Source: Annona cherimola
Taxonomy: Eukaryota; Streptophyta; Magnoliopsida; Magnoliales; Annonaceae
Direction: 5' to 3'
DNA: 64,000 nt
Assembly: GCA_030490835.1 (NCBI GenBank)
Contig: CM059975.1
Location: 59,263,174 to 59,327,173, forward strand
The position numbers and the translations under genes were made by a program. This document shows, one piece after another, positions 20,356 to 32,559 of this stretch; position 1 is the stretch's first letter; every line of letters begins with the position of its first letter. Below the pieces are notes generated by a model. It worked only from the letters and a program-made list of their open reading frames with translations. It had not been told where the DNA came from and ran no database searches.

Positions 20356-23300
20356 TTACTTCTGTAAGCTTGAAAGTTCACCACAGTAGAGAGAGTTGTC
20401 TGGCATAGGAAGTTCAGTCTTGTTGCTGACCTCGGGATTCACCACACTAACATATGTTTCCTGACCAAGATACCACGATTTCAGGTTTTCAGAGCGCAGG
20501 TTCCAGATGCCTACATTGTCAAGATAGACTAGTATTGCAGTCCATGCCCCAGGAAAAACCTGCAACATGAGTGATTATTTGATAAGCGTTACTGAAAATC
20601 ATCTTAAGACAGAATAAGACTCCAAGAACAGCTATCTTTGCAGTCACAGTACCATTTGACTGGTCAATAACTCCTTTGACTCCTTGTTTTATTCTTAATG
20701 CTAAAGTTCAATGCATCATTACCTCATACACCAACTGGTAGAATTCACATGGATCACCCTCACCCCCCCCCCAAAAGAGAGTAGTAAAGAAATAAAAACA
20801 ATCAACCACAGGAAACACAGCAATATATAATGGTTTGAGTAACCTTCCCTTCTCTACTCTTCCAAGCACATACTTCCTTATGTCATGAGTTTCACTATCT
20901 CAATGAGCTTACAACTAGAGCCCTTGCTTTTGGATTATAGCTTTAGGGGACCTTTACAACAAATGCACTAGTAGATGATGAGTTCCACTCCAACCGTACA
21001 CTACTTGTCACAGCTTAGTCTTGGTCTCCAACATTAAGCCAAGTACCTCAATACAATAAAGATAATTTATACAAGGAAATTTACATGCTACAGATTTGTG
21101 TAGAGGAGTTAAAGCACTGGAGAAGACTCTTGAGAAGCTTGAGAAGATGAAAACTTGCAGCTCTTTTCAGTATAAGTAAGACTCGCTTGAAGATCAATTA
21201 ATGCACACTTAGAAGCTTTAGAATGGGCATGTGAAAGCTCAATTAATATTCTTGCTAACCCTCATAACTCCTCTTGACGTCTCTAAAATAACTGTGGAGT
21301 TATTTTGAAAGTTAGTAACATGCATTAAATGCGCCAACGTTCGAATTTTTCTAACCATTACGACTCAAGTCGCAATTGGAGTTGATTTTGGATGCAACTT
21401 CGCCCAAGTCATAGACTGGAGTCAATCTGGGGTGCAACTTCGGTCGATCTTTTCCTTCTTCTGAGCTTTCCTTCTTGTCTTGTGCTCTTCAAGTTCCTTC
21501 TTAGGTCGACTTAGTTACAGACTTGACTCAAGTCGCAACGTGGAGTCGACTCCGTACGCAGCTTCGCGTGCTCCAAACCAGTCAGCAGAAATATGCAACC
21601 TTTTTTTCTCATTGAAGTCGATTTGTTCTGCGATTTCACCCAAGTTGCAATCTGGGGTTGACTTAGGATGCGACTTCACTAGATGTTGAAATCTTGGAAC
21701 CACACAAATATATCTTCTAAGCTTTAATATCCTCAAGGGCTATATTTGAGTCGACTTGGCTTGAAACTTATTCCAAGTCGCGAGTGGAGTCAACATGTGT
21801 ACGCGAATTCATTTCTAGCTTAATGTAGAAATCAACTCGAAGGCTTCAGAAACTCAAGTCGAAGTTCGGGGTCAATTTGGCCTTCGACTCCACTCAAGTC
21901 GCAAAGTGGAATCGACTTCGGTTGCGATTTCACATGTTCCAAAACAAGTCAACAGAAATATGCAACCTCTATCCCTTACTTAAGTTGACTTAGCTATCGA
22001 CTTCACCCAAGTCGCAATTTGAGTCAACTTAGCCTATCTGCACTCTTGGAACTCTATTTCTTTTATTCTAATTTATCTCTCTGAGGTCGACTTCATTGTA
22101 GACTTGACCCAAGTCAATTACCTGGGTCGACTTAACTATGCAACTTGATCTGTTTTGCTTTAATATTGGGAAAATCTATCTTTCATCATTAAGTCAAATA
22201 TGTTAGTATCCCTAATCTTCTCAAATTTGGTTGTTAATCATCAAAACATAAGTCTCTTGATTTGCAAGTTGTCAAATTGAGTTCATAACAAATGTTGCAC
22301 CTTGTATTACAGTTGTTAAATACCGACTTTGGTTAGAGAGATTTTTCTATTTGATTCAAAAAATTTGTCAGGACAAAAAGCAAACAATGCCTTGAATACC
22401 TTGATTGGGTTACTTCGCTAATAAGTGGCAAAGTGAAATTTCATGAGATAGATGCTCTCAAGTGACAATTCTCGCATTCTTACTGGAAAAAAAAAAGAAA
22501 AAAAAAAAAGATTTCAATCTACCTTAAAAGGAATACCTAGGATCACCATGCCCGTGTTTCACCAAATTCATGATGAACTTTGTATACCGTTTCCGCCCCA
22601 CTAATACTACACAAAAGAGAGATCGAAATTGGCAGTCGCCACTAGTTTTTGAGGAAAAACTAGAAAACAAGATAATGCTTAACTGGTCCATGTCAGAGAT
22701 TCAAAATAAAATGCTTAGTTATCTAAAGGAAGGGGTTTTAGGCACCCCTTTGCACCCCAAAAACAGGTTCCCATAGGCGTCTGTTGGTTCTCCTTTTACT
22801 CAAGAAGATTTTTTATTTCATTTTGGTTGGTTTAGAAAATTTTTGACATGTTTGTGGGCTGTGAAAACTAATTTCCATCATGAATGCAAAGATCACTCTC
22901 AACATGATTTTATTTCAGCAATTTTTCATGAAAACACAAACAGGATTTACAGAGAATTCAAACAAATCTGCCATAAAACATCTATATCCATTCAAACACC
23001 CCATTCCAAACATTCGAAGGATCACAACCCTTTTCGTTCACAAATTCTAGCTATACAGATTCCCATACCTCAGATCAAAAAACAAAAAGTATGTATCCAG
23101 GGAACCTTCTAACAAATTCCAGCTATGCAGATTATCATGCTTCACTCACAAACTTGTACAAGGGCAGCAAGATAACCATATAACATACACCAGACCCACA
23201 AAAATTCGCATGATGTGATATTATTCTGATTATTACAAGACCAGAATATATCATAGATTAATTGAATACCAACATACAAATGGAGGGCTGGAAAACAGAT

Positions 23301-26300
23301 AGATGCAGAAGTGTAATTGAGCAAAGATGAGATGATATATACATATGCAGTGGTATAAACTTAAAGCAAAGAAGATTATTAGAGAGCCCAGGCAACGATT
23401 TAATTCAGATGCAGTTTATATAATAACAGATACGACCAGTCTATTCATTTCATGCATGGATCCAAATACACAAAGAACCAGATTTTATTTCATTCACAGA
23501 TTCAAATACAACTGGAACAATTTCCTTCAATGCAGAAATACAGATGCAATCAATGAAAGAAAGCATCCTCTACTTATTCCAATCACCATATCATGATGAA
23601 AACGGGGACTCAACTAGACATGTTAAAAAAGAAACTAAAAATAATTAATCAAACCAATCCAAATGGATAATATGTAGCAGCCCCCAATTCCATGTGTATG
23701 AATTTAAACCAACAAAAACAAAAGATAGTTTATTCAATGACAGATCAGAAAACAAATGTGAAATCATATTAGCTGATTAAAGAACAAAACAGAGATGGAA
23801 ATCATCAATAATCTGTTTGGAAATTGAGTGCTAAGCACAGCTTATTGCTGTTGAAAACTCATCGATCCGAGCTCAAAGAATAGAGGCGATATGCATCCCT
23901 GCCCCCGAACAGATTCGAACTGGAACTTGGTGAAATGAAAGCATGACTTCAGAAAAATAAAATAAAAAAATGCATCCGGACTGTCCAAAACCCATTCAGA
24001 CGATCAATGGGGATATATTGATTCAACCCAAACGTCCTAGACAGATATAAAGCCAAACAGAGATCTTCTCAAACAAATCCAAGCCATTTTATTATGGCCA
24101 ATGGAGATTGGCTTATTTCCTGCTGATTTATTCATAAAACAATTGCAAAACCACATGATTACATGGCTGTAGAACAATTAAAAAAGAAGAAAATCTAAGG
24201 TTTATTATACCAGACCGAAAAAGAAAAAATTACAGTGCAATCACGATTTTAGAAGGAAGAGCTGTTGAAAACCAACAGCCCACCAAGAGAGTAAGGTGAA
24301 AGAGCTAAGGGGCAAGTGTTCAAATTCCTTGTCAGTTTGTTAGGGTAGCATGGGGAAGATGCATGGAAGCTTCCTAGTGGGACCCACTAATGGAATCCAC
24401 CAATTCCAGCTCTTCATTTCCTCTCAAACCATTAGAGGGAGAAAATAACAAGTCAGTACTCTAAGCTTTCCAAAATTGCATAATAATTCCAATTTTTGAA
24501 ACGACAAAACAGCCTTTAGTTTTCCAAGAAATGCCCAAAATATGCCCACATGATTGGTAATTTATTAATATGAGAATAATAAAAAATAAAATAAGGTAAA
24601 ATAAAATAAAAATGGACACAATGGGGTGTCTGCATATACTGCCTTTCTCCATTAACATAGTCAAGTGTGAAGTTCATATATAAGCTATGGAAATATAAAA
24701 CGATCAGGAACTCAGGATGGAAATGTATTGGAGTTGCGGATCAAAATCTGTTAGTTTCACTTTACCAAAAAGAATAGCGAGAATTCAAGCTATTTATCAA
24801 TCTTGCAGACCTGATATATCCTAGTTAATGGATGGGCTTGGAGGACAAAAAAAAAATTAAAACATTGGCAAAAGAAAATTAAAACATTCTTACCCATTAG
24901 GTAAAGTGACTCATGCAAGATGGTAAAAACCTTTTTGTTATTTGAAATTTTGAAAGTCTTAGCTGCTAAGTGTAAGCGTAGAATTTGAGAACTTGATGAT
25001 TCTATAGTTTAAACCTGAAAAAGTTAACACTGATAATCAATTATATATTTTTTATTCAGAACCACCTTTTACAAAAGTAAATCTGAAAGATACCCATGTG
25101 TATCAATGCATAAACTAACCATAACTTCATACAAAATTCAGATAGATAAAATATAAAATAAGATTTAAAGATATAATCACATGCTTAAACAAATATCAAA
25201 ATAAAGAAAAAATAACAAAGTACTCATCTTAATACAATTATAACTAGCTCTTGAAATTAGACAGCATTAAGATGAAGAACTACGTATGAAACTCACTAAG
25301 ATCACATTGAATCGAGTAACAAAGTTAAAAATAAAACAAATAGGAACTAAGCATGAAGATTAGTTACCAAATACGTCAACATTGACCTCAAAACCACCAA
25401 AAAGTGTTAATTCGACTGATCCGAAAATATCAGCCAATTGCAAGTTAGATGACAAAATACACATTATCCTGTGTAGCTAGTATGTGCCTACTAGTTGGCA
25501 TGGAAAGTGAATTAATGCAGACTACAACAAACTGTCTGTTATGCCTTTTTGGTGTCTTTGATGGTGAGTCATAACAGAACACTCAACCCTTCAGACACTC
25601 GGACCAAACTCAACATGCGTGCATGACAGACAGACAGACTGCCATTTGAAAATATCGAAAATTTTGTTTCATAAATACATACAGTATAGGGTTTGTTCAT
25701 CCACCCAAAATAAGAGAACACTGAGTGAGAAAGATGAATGTAAACCATTCCAAGGAAGGAAAATTTAGAATCCAAAATCAGGTCAATGGGATAAGCTCAA
25801 TCAGAAATTCATAGAATATACATGTATACCTGTGTTGTGCTTCGGGCAACCCCATCCCACTTATTATAAATTCCTCGGCTATTCTCTGTCCAGACTCCAT
25901 AATCCATTCTGTATTCCGCAGGGAAAAGAAAAATCAATCAGCTCCCCAGCATTCAGAACCATACACTAGAAACAGATGAACTAAGCTAAAGGCATTTCAA
26001 GCTTACCCAACAACAAAGAATGCATATCCATCCAAGTGGTAACTTTGAACAATACTGTCATTATTCTGGAATATAATTTCCATGAAACCCTTGTAGGTGC
26101 CATTTATTATAGATGTGTCAACCTTTGAAGGTCTGTTCATTATTCTGTTTGGAAAATCAAGCTTGTAAATTCCTGGCATATCATATTCCTGAGCCAACTT
26201 TAGGGGTGTTGCAGGTGCAAAGTATGAAATCCCATTTAAGGTAGTTCTCAGTTTTCCAGTGATGAGCTCAGGAGGCCCATTGAGCAGCAAATATACATCT

Positions 26301-29300
26301 GTGACTGTTATTTGACCATATTTGAAAGACCCCTGGGGATTAGGACGGGCTGCACCAGCAGAGACATTCCATCTGGAGATTCAATCATCATCAAAATTAT
26401 CAATTAAGTTCAAATGGACCAAGGAAAAAATTAAGCAGAAAAGGAAAGAGGAACAGAAGCAAAAAGATGTTACCGTAGCATCAACAAACATTTGAATTAG
26501 ACTCTTTTAAGTTTCACAATGGAACACATAAGGTACAATCATTTATCCAGACATGAGGTAAAGTGTACCTGATGGACCTTGCTTGGCTCATTGAGAAATA
26601 TGTGTCATACTCATTGGGAGGATCTGGAAGAGGACCAGATGCAGGGCCCTGTGAATTGGAGTAGTGCAATATGGCCACACCCGTGACTCTAGCCCAATCA
26701 GATCCATTCACAAACCGAGGACTTGCCACAATGTAGTAATCACTGCTAGCATTTTGATCCATTGGGACCAAGAATGAGTATGATTGACCCACATGGATAT
26801 CCATGCTTGTGTAGTTCTGTTGCATTGTATAGGACCCTTCTGTCTCTACAAGAAGCAGATTATGATTTTGTATTCTGAAATTGAGGCTTGTTGAGATTCC
26901 AACATTGTGTACCCGAAGACGGTAAGTTTTTCCTGTTTAAAGCAAAATATGTCAGTCTGTCTGTTCAGGCAAACTTTACTTTCATAGTCACTTATGCTCA
27001 TTGAAAGTATCAGAGGAAAAAGTGGGAATGTTGAGGAGAGAGAATACTGTGAATCACATAAAAATTCTTCAAATCGCTAATGGAAATAACAAGAATGGGT
27101 ACACAGCCTTTGTAGTGGACGGCTCCGAATGTCAATCATTGTCATTTCAATTTGAACTAAAACAAGATTTCTAATTAATGCGCCCATTTAATGTATAAAA
27201 GATCTGGTAGCGATAAAATAACTAACCTGGTTCAACATTTATTGTTCCATAAGCAATTCCATCAGGCACTAGGGATTCATCATAGCGATAGGGGCCAAAT
27301 CCATTGAAAAGAACACCATCTGGCATGCCAAGGTCATTAGCATCTTCAAGATTTTTTCTCAGCTCCTGTGGTCAATCCATGTCACTAAATTTCCATATTG
27401 ATTTAGTAAGAAAACATGAATCTGTGGGGGAAAAAGAAAAAAGAACTCTGACCTTGAAACTCTTGCTATACCAATCTCCAATAAATATTGCAATATCTCC
27501 ATCTGGTGTCCCAAAGGGAACTGGAATTACTGGTCTATTGTTTATGATGATTTCTCCAAACCCACCAGAAGCTTTCTGGAAGCCCATAGAAGGGAAATAA
27601 AAGAAGCTTCCTATTTGGTCCTTAACCTGAAATTCATATGTCCAGTTCCAACCAGGGGGAATTGGACAATTTGTCCCCAAAACTCCATCCTGCCAAGAGT
27701 TCTTGCGATGCTGCAAACCATCCCTGAAACATATTGACCTTACCAATCTTTGCAGGACAAATTATCAACTGTATTAGCAAAAATTTAGAACTCTACAGCA
27801 TACACACCATGTAATAAGAAGTGGCTCATCCAGTTTGTTGTGGACATTGACAACGACATTCCAATTTGTAGTTACATTCATTGTTGGACCAGGAAACTGC
27901 CCATTGATTGCAATCACCTGAAGCAACAATTTAGTACCAGCAGTCAAGCGAATGGGCAATTCTTGACACAGTCAGCAATCTTTATATCCAGTAATGCTAG
28001 GCTCTGCCAGTTTAAACTTTGTGAATCAGCATATAATGGCTTTCTTAAAATGCCAAAAGCTCCGATAAATGATGAGATCACAACAGGAAATTGATCAATA
28101 GGACAAACTAGAAGCATCATTTTCAAAGCCATCCATATGAACCCATTTTGCACATCCACATCCAAATCATTAACAAGGATTTGGAATCAAGTGAGTCCAA
28201 TCCAGCCCATCTATAAAACAAATAACCAGCCTCAGTCCAGGCTGCACAAATAGGTAAAGACTTGAGCATTGCTTTATTAATCTCCATTTTATATTGGTGG
28301 ATCTAATAGAGTCATATGTATATGTGAATTCTCAATTCCATGAAACCACCTACAGCAATTACGCAAACAAAGCACCACGCCCAACCATTCAATAAAAGAG
28401 TCGAATGTCTGTAAGCCAAGCAATGCCTCAACTCAACAGGCTAACTGTCATCCGTAAGCCAAGGGAATCACTTGCCTCAACAGTCTAATTATGGTCATTG
28501 TCATGTTATAACTGCATACGTGAGAAGATATTCACTTGTCAAACATAAATGTCTGAGATATGGAGACTCCAGAAAGCCATCTAAATGACATAGATGCTGG
28601 GCTCAGGCATGTTGCCTGTGGCGTAGGATAGGATGCTCAAAAAATGAAAAGCGAAAGACTTTGAAGAAAGGGGAAAAAAAATCTCAAAAAAGGAGGAACA
28701 AAGTGGCAGAAAATTAAATGAACTAAGAGAAGGAACGCTAGATAGAGAATAAAAGGAAAACCTATTAACTCATGCATAAACTGCAGTCTACAACATAAAA
28801 CAACCTCATTTATAGAAAAAACAAAAAACTAATGAGTTTATTAGCATAAACAAAACCCTAACCTAATAAATAAAAAAAATCTATAATGCAAACCACCCAT
28901 CAAATCCCTGTGTTGATCACTTGATGCACACATCAAATCTCAAAATAAATAATCCAAAGATCTTAAATAAAACAGCCCCAAAAATAAATGAACACTAAAT
29001 TATGCATGACTTGATCATGCTTTACATTGCTGGAATACACCTGATGATATGTAATTTCAAAATAGGATCAATAGAATATCAGTTTGTCTCCTACAATGGC
29101 ATATGTCCATATTAACAAATTGCACACTCAAATGAAAAGCTATCTTCCTATCAAAAAACAAAAAAAAACGTAAAGCTATCTAAGTTGTATGGATTGCAAA
29201 TGGAGACTTATAATGTTGCCTACAGGTTTATAATTTTTTCTTTACAGACTTAATTCATCGACATTGGATACCATAATGAGATGTTTTAATTGCCTTAATT

Positions 29301-30518
29301 TGGTATGGAAGCAGATGAAAAAGAAGTATGTTTCTCAAGAAAGCTCTATCTCCACGAAAGAAACCCAAACTAGGGAGAAAACTCTATTGAGTTTGTTTTT
29401 CATAAGTAATTACAACTGCTAAATACAGCTATAAGATCGAATATTGCCACTGCTATTTATTGCTTTATATCGAGGGCGTCATTCTAACATATAGAAGTAC
29501 CATATGTCAAGAATTTAATATCCACATTATTTAAAATTAAAAATATGTGAAATGTCAAGTCTTAGATATTTTCTCAAAATCAGAGTTCAAATATGGAATA
29601 GATTCCAAGAATTGTTGCTAGACCTTCCGGTATCTATTTTCAATGTGACATGTCCACTTGAAAAACAAATTCAGCCCAACTAGAAGCAGCATGATCAGAA
29701 CTTCAGCGAGGATAGTTGGATTGGCTTGACTACTTGGTGTTAGGAATCTTCTTTTTTTCTTTTTTATTTTCTCTTTTTGATTTTGTGTGTATGTTTGCTA
29801 TTCAAATTGTTCATGCTTGGTTAAATGTAATACTCAATTTCTGTTAAACATAGTGGCATCATAGGTCCTTTTTTAGGTAATGGTGCAGTGGTCACAATAA
29901 TGATGTTGTGGGAGTGTTTTTAGGTGGGAAGTGGTTTCAGATCCTTTTCCATGTATTAATGGGGAACTTTATTTTCAGTTCAAACTAGCCAAGCTCATTC
30001 AAATCCTTTTAGTTTTATATCATATAACAGATTTTGCTCTTATGTGTTGTTCACTGTGCTGTGTTGCGAGTTGTTCTGTCAAGTACATTGCAGGAACATC
30101 AATTGCAAGCGAACCAGTGTTAGCTCCTCGTCTCGATAATCTCAAACTGGGTCAGTGAAATAACCCGGCTATAAATGAATGGAGAACAAAATCCCATCGT
30201 CGAACGACTGTCAAATGGAGAAGACAAACTTACATAGCTCCAATGAATCCACACACAAAATAGGCGAAAATGTAAACACTTGGGTGCAAGCACCAATCTC
30301 AGAAATGCAGCATACCCACATGGAAATTTCAAAAAATGGAGGAGACCAAGAACCTGCTGAGATAGTCCAAGAGGGGAAGCTTTCATATAAGACACTTCCC
30401 AATCGAAAAAAACAAAAGGGTCTTCTGCCACTACGACTGGGTTGAGCAGGACTGCTGAAAGAGAGAGGAGAACAGCAGCAGCAACGGCAACATCTGAGAA
30501 GAAGATGAGTACGCGCAT
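20356..30518 (-). CDS. SKS: SKU5-similar (SKS) multicopper-oxidase-like secreted protein, 8 exons
   Basis: Exons on the minus strand: 30518-30354, 27917-27808, 27723-27453, 27365-27227, 26932-26569, 26372-26007, 25908-25830 and 20559-20356. They total 1,698 bp, giving 565 residues. Every intron is GT-AG and codon phase is kept at each junction. The start is the ATG with A at -3; an upstream in-frame GTG lies directly after a stop. Residues 1-32 form a signal peptide ending ...NPVVVA. Three cupredoxin domains follow (about 33-155, 165-330, 370-545). Family marks are NGQFPGP, RKNSWQDGV, TNCPIPPGWNWTY, DLGMPDGVL, MDYGVWTENSRG and SWYLGQETY. Copper ligands of true oxidases are lost (HLDGY where oxidases have HLHGH; the HCHxxxH region is absent), so it is probably not catalytic, as in SKU5. 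Nine N-glycosylation sequons are seen. There is no GPI-type hydrophobic tail, so it should be soluble in the wall/apoplast. Family members act in directional cell expansion, root growth and pollen tubes. Confidence 0.93.
20755..22290 (-). mobile_element. copia LTR inside SKS intron 7, sense to the gene
   Basis: Same LTR family as 38131-39549, in minus orientation. Shared features are the block ending ...CATAACA at 22290 (reverse of the LTR start), a reverse-complemented GATGATTAACAAC block near 22230, the long AAGTCGACTT-type repeat array (21360-22150), and the AGTTTAGAGC / CTTCCAAGCACA blocks near 20840-20950. The 3' tip is truncated or replaced by a C tract at 20764-20773. No internal region or primer site lies next to it, so it is a solo or truncated LTR. 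Confidence 0.75.
22480..24655. mobile_element. Possible LTR-type insertion in intron 7
   Basis: Begins after an A-rich tract (22484-22510). It contains AATTGGCAGTCGCCACTAG, AAGGGGTTTTAGGCACCCC-like wording and, near 24625, GGGGTGTCTGCA. These phrases are common in non-coding parts of plant gypsy elements. There is no coding sequence and no clean ends, so the class is inference only. Confidence 0.3.
27918..30353 (-). other. Intron 1 of the SKS gene (2,436 bp)
   Basis: The donor is CAGCAG|GTTCTT at 30354/30353 and the acceptor is TTGCTTCAG|GTGATT at 27918/27917. It separates the signal-peptide exon from the cupredoxin core. A long first intron is usual where expression is boosted by it, but no specific element was identified. 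I see no transposon ends inside it. Confidence 0.85.
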
Positions 30519-30595
30519 TTCGTTTGCCCCAGCTATCAGTCCCTTGGTCACTCAGCTGTCTCCTCTTTTCCTTAAGCGCGGATCCCGTAGTGACG

Positions 30596-30601
30596 TTTAT
30601 A
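30596..30601 (-). promoter_or_regulatory. Putative TATA box of the SKS gene
   Basis: On the minus strand CTCTATAAACG lies about 80 bp upstream of the start codon at 30518. This spacing fits a plant TATA box followed by a short 5' leader. The call rests only on motif and position. Confidence 0.5.
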
Positions 30602-30711
30602 GAGAAAAGCGGGCCTGAGTTCTCCGAACCTGTTGAAATTTGAAAGTAACACAGGCTGCTCTTCACTCTTCAGTCTGTGCGCGAGTGTTTTTACATTTAC
30701 CAGCCGGTCAT

Positions 30712-32007
30712 CCACGAACTTTCGACGAAAAGTTATCGGTTGTAAAAAATTTTGAAATGACAGAAAATAACTTTGACGTGATGGACAATAAAAAAATTAA
30801 AAAATAAAGTTAATTTGATAAATTAGGTACATAAGTAATTGTATAAAAATTATTAAAAAATAAAGTAATTGTATAAGAAGATATAAACAAATAATTAAAA
30901 ATAAAATAATTGTGAAAGGTGAAAAGTTTAAGATTAAAAAATTTTATATTAAAAAGTTTCATATGTTGCCAAACATGCCCAAAAAGTTTTTATTGTAAAA
31001 AATTTTTAAAGTAGAGAAAATGATATGATAAGTGTAATGAATATGAGTAAAAAATGAAATTAAAACTAAACATGTTAGTTGTGAGGGTTATTAGGTAAAA
31101 ATGATTGAAAATTAAGAGAGTTATAAAATAGATGTGGAGAAAAAATTAAAAATAGAATAATTATATTGAGCGAAAAGTTTTTTTGTTTCAAAAGATTTAT
31201 ATGGGGTTTTGAAAAGTGAAAACTTTTGATGAAAAATTTTGTGTAAAAGTTTTTACAATAAAAAAAAATGATGTGATATGATGGGTGTAATTACGAAAAG
31301 TAAAGAAAATAAAGTTAAAATACATATGTTAGATATATGGATAGCTTTAATAGAAATGATTGGAAAACAACATTAGGTGTAAAAAAAAAGTGACAAAACA
31401 ATTTAAGAATAAGAAGTTGTAGAAATTGAAAAGTTTAGTTTGAAATATTTTTGATGTAATAAAATTTGTCGAACAAAATTTACCATCTAAAACTTTTTAT
31501 CATTTATAATTATCCTATTTTTAATTATTTCTTTACATTTTCCTATATAAACTACTCTACTTTTTAATTATTTTTACATAATTATTCATACAATTAACTT
31601 ATCTATTTTAACTTTATTCTCTTTATTTCTTATCATCATTTCTATCATATTGCATCTTTTCTCTTATTACAAAAATTTTTACGCTCAAAATTTTTTCTTC
31701 AAAATTTTTTTCGCTTTCCAGACACATTTATCCAAACATGTTTGGCTATATCAAAAACTTTTCGAACTAAAACTTTTTACTTTCACCACTAGTATAATTT
31801 TAATTATTTATTTATATTTTTCTATATAAATATTTTATTATTCAATCATTTCTACACAAGTACTCATATAACTAATCTATCTATTTTAAATTTTTCTTTT
31901 TACTCTTCATCATTACTCTTATGATATTACATCATTTTTTTCTATTTTAAAATTATTTTACATCAGAAGCTTTTTATCAAAAAATTTTATCACTTTGAAA
32001 TACACCC
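30712..32007. repeat. Cluster of five diverged Tourist-like MITE copies
   Basis: Five copies lie end to end at about 30712-30979, 30983-31200, 31204-31463 (all plus orientation) and 31466-31727, 31737-32007 (both minus). Each has the AAAACTTTTGATGAAAA, GATGTGATATGATGGG and TTAAAATAGATAGGTTAGTTGT-type blocks, strongly decayed. Terminal repeats are recognisable at GCCAAACATGCCC (30967-30979) and TACACCC followed by TAA (32001-32010). The cluster begins about 110 bp upstream of the SKS TATA box. Confidence 0.7.
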
Positions 32008-32274
32008 TAAAAATTCTTTTTTATTAGTTTGTACAGTGTTACACCTCATCTCAATTCATATTATAATCAAAGCTCAAAGATTCATACATATTCACACATT
32101 TCATCTTATAAATTAATCCTCAAGTATCCTTACAATTTTCCTTACTATCATCTATCAAAAGGAAGACCAAATGCTTCCCATCCAAGAGACCATAGCTGTC
32201 ATACTACAAGAGGCCCACTACTCCCACGCGGGGACAAAAGCCCGTAATAGGATTTGAACCTCGACTATGCTACG

Positions 32275-32453
32275 TGTGATACCCAGACCCAAGTAGGTCT
32301 ATAAGTATGACACATGTGTTAATTAAATGAATTATAGATGATTTATGATTTTTATGATTTAATGTTATTTTGCAATTAGGGTTGCAATTAGTCACGTTTA
32401 CCAATCGATAAGGTCTTGGAGTAAGGTTGTGACACTCGGGCTGGAGTGCTACA
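32275..32453 (+). mobile_element. 179-bp deletion derivative of the large LTR family
   Basis: Begins TGTGATACCCAGACCCAAGT and ends with TTACCAATCG, TGTGACACTCGG and GTGCTACA, matching the first and last parts of the 3,991-bp element at 49254 with nearly everything between removed. The flanks CTACG (32270-32274) and CTATG (32454-32458) look like a target duplication with one mismatch. Confidence 0.7.
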
Positions 32454-32559
32454 CTATGATAGCTAGCCAACATGATTTAGATAACTTAAAGTTTTTATTT
32501 TAAAAAATCTTGAAAACCTTTTTAGATAGCTTTAAAAATTCTTTAAAAATTTGTAGTCA

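Larger units (their letters stand above)
20560..25829 (-). other. Intron 7 of the SKS gene (5,270 bp)
   Basis: The donor is CACAG|GTATAC at 25830/25829 and the acceptor is TTGCAG|GTTTTT at 20560/20559. The length is far above the gene's other internal introns (84-294 bp, except intron 1). It is swollen by a copia LTR (20755-22290) and by other repeat-like DNA. Because the reading frame and splice sites are intact, the insertions appear tolerated. Confidence 0.9.

Noticed and set aside
30120..30551. Open frames of 143 and 151 codons on the minus strand and 88 on plus at the start of the SKS gene
   Set aside because: The true exon is 30518-30354; the longer open frames read through the donor site into intron 1 or start at a non-ATG codon, and the others are shadows.
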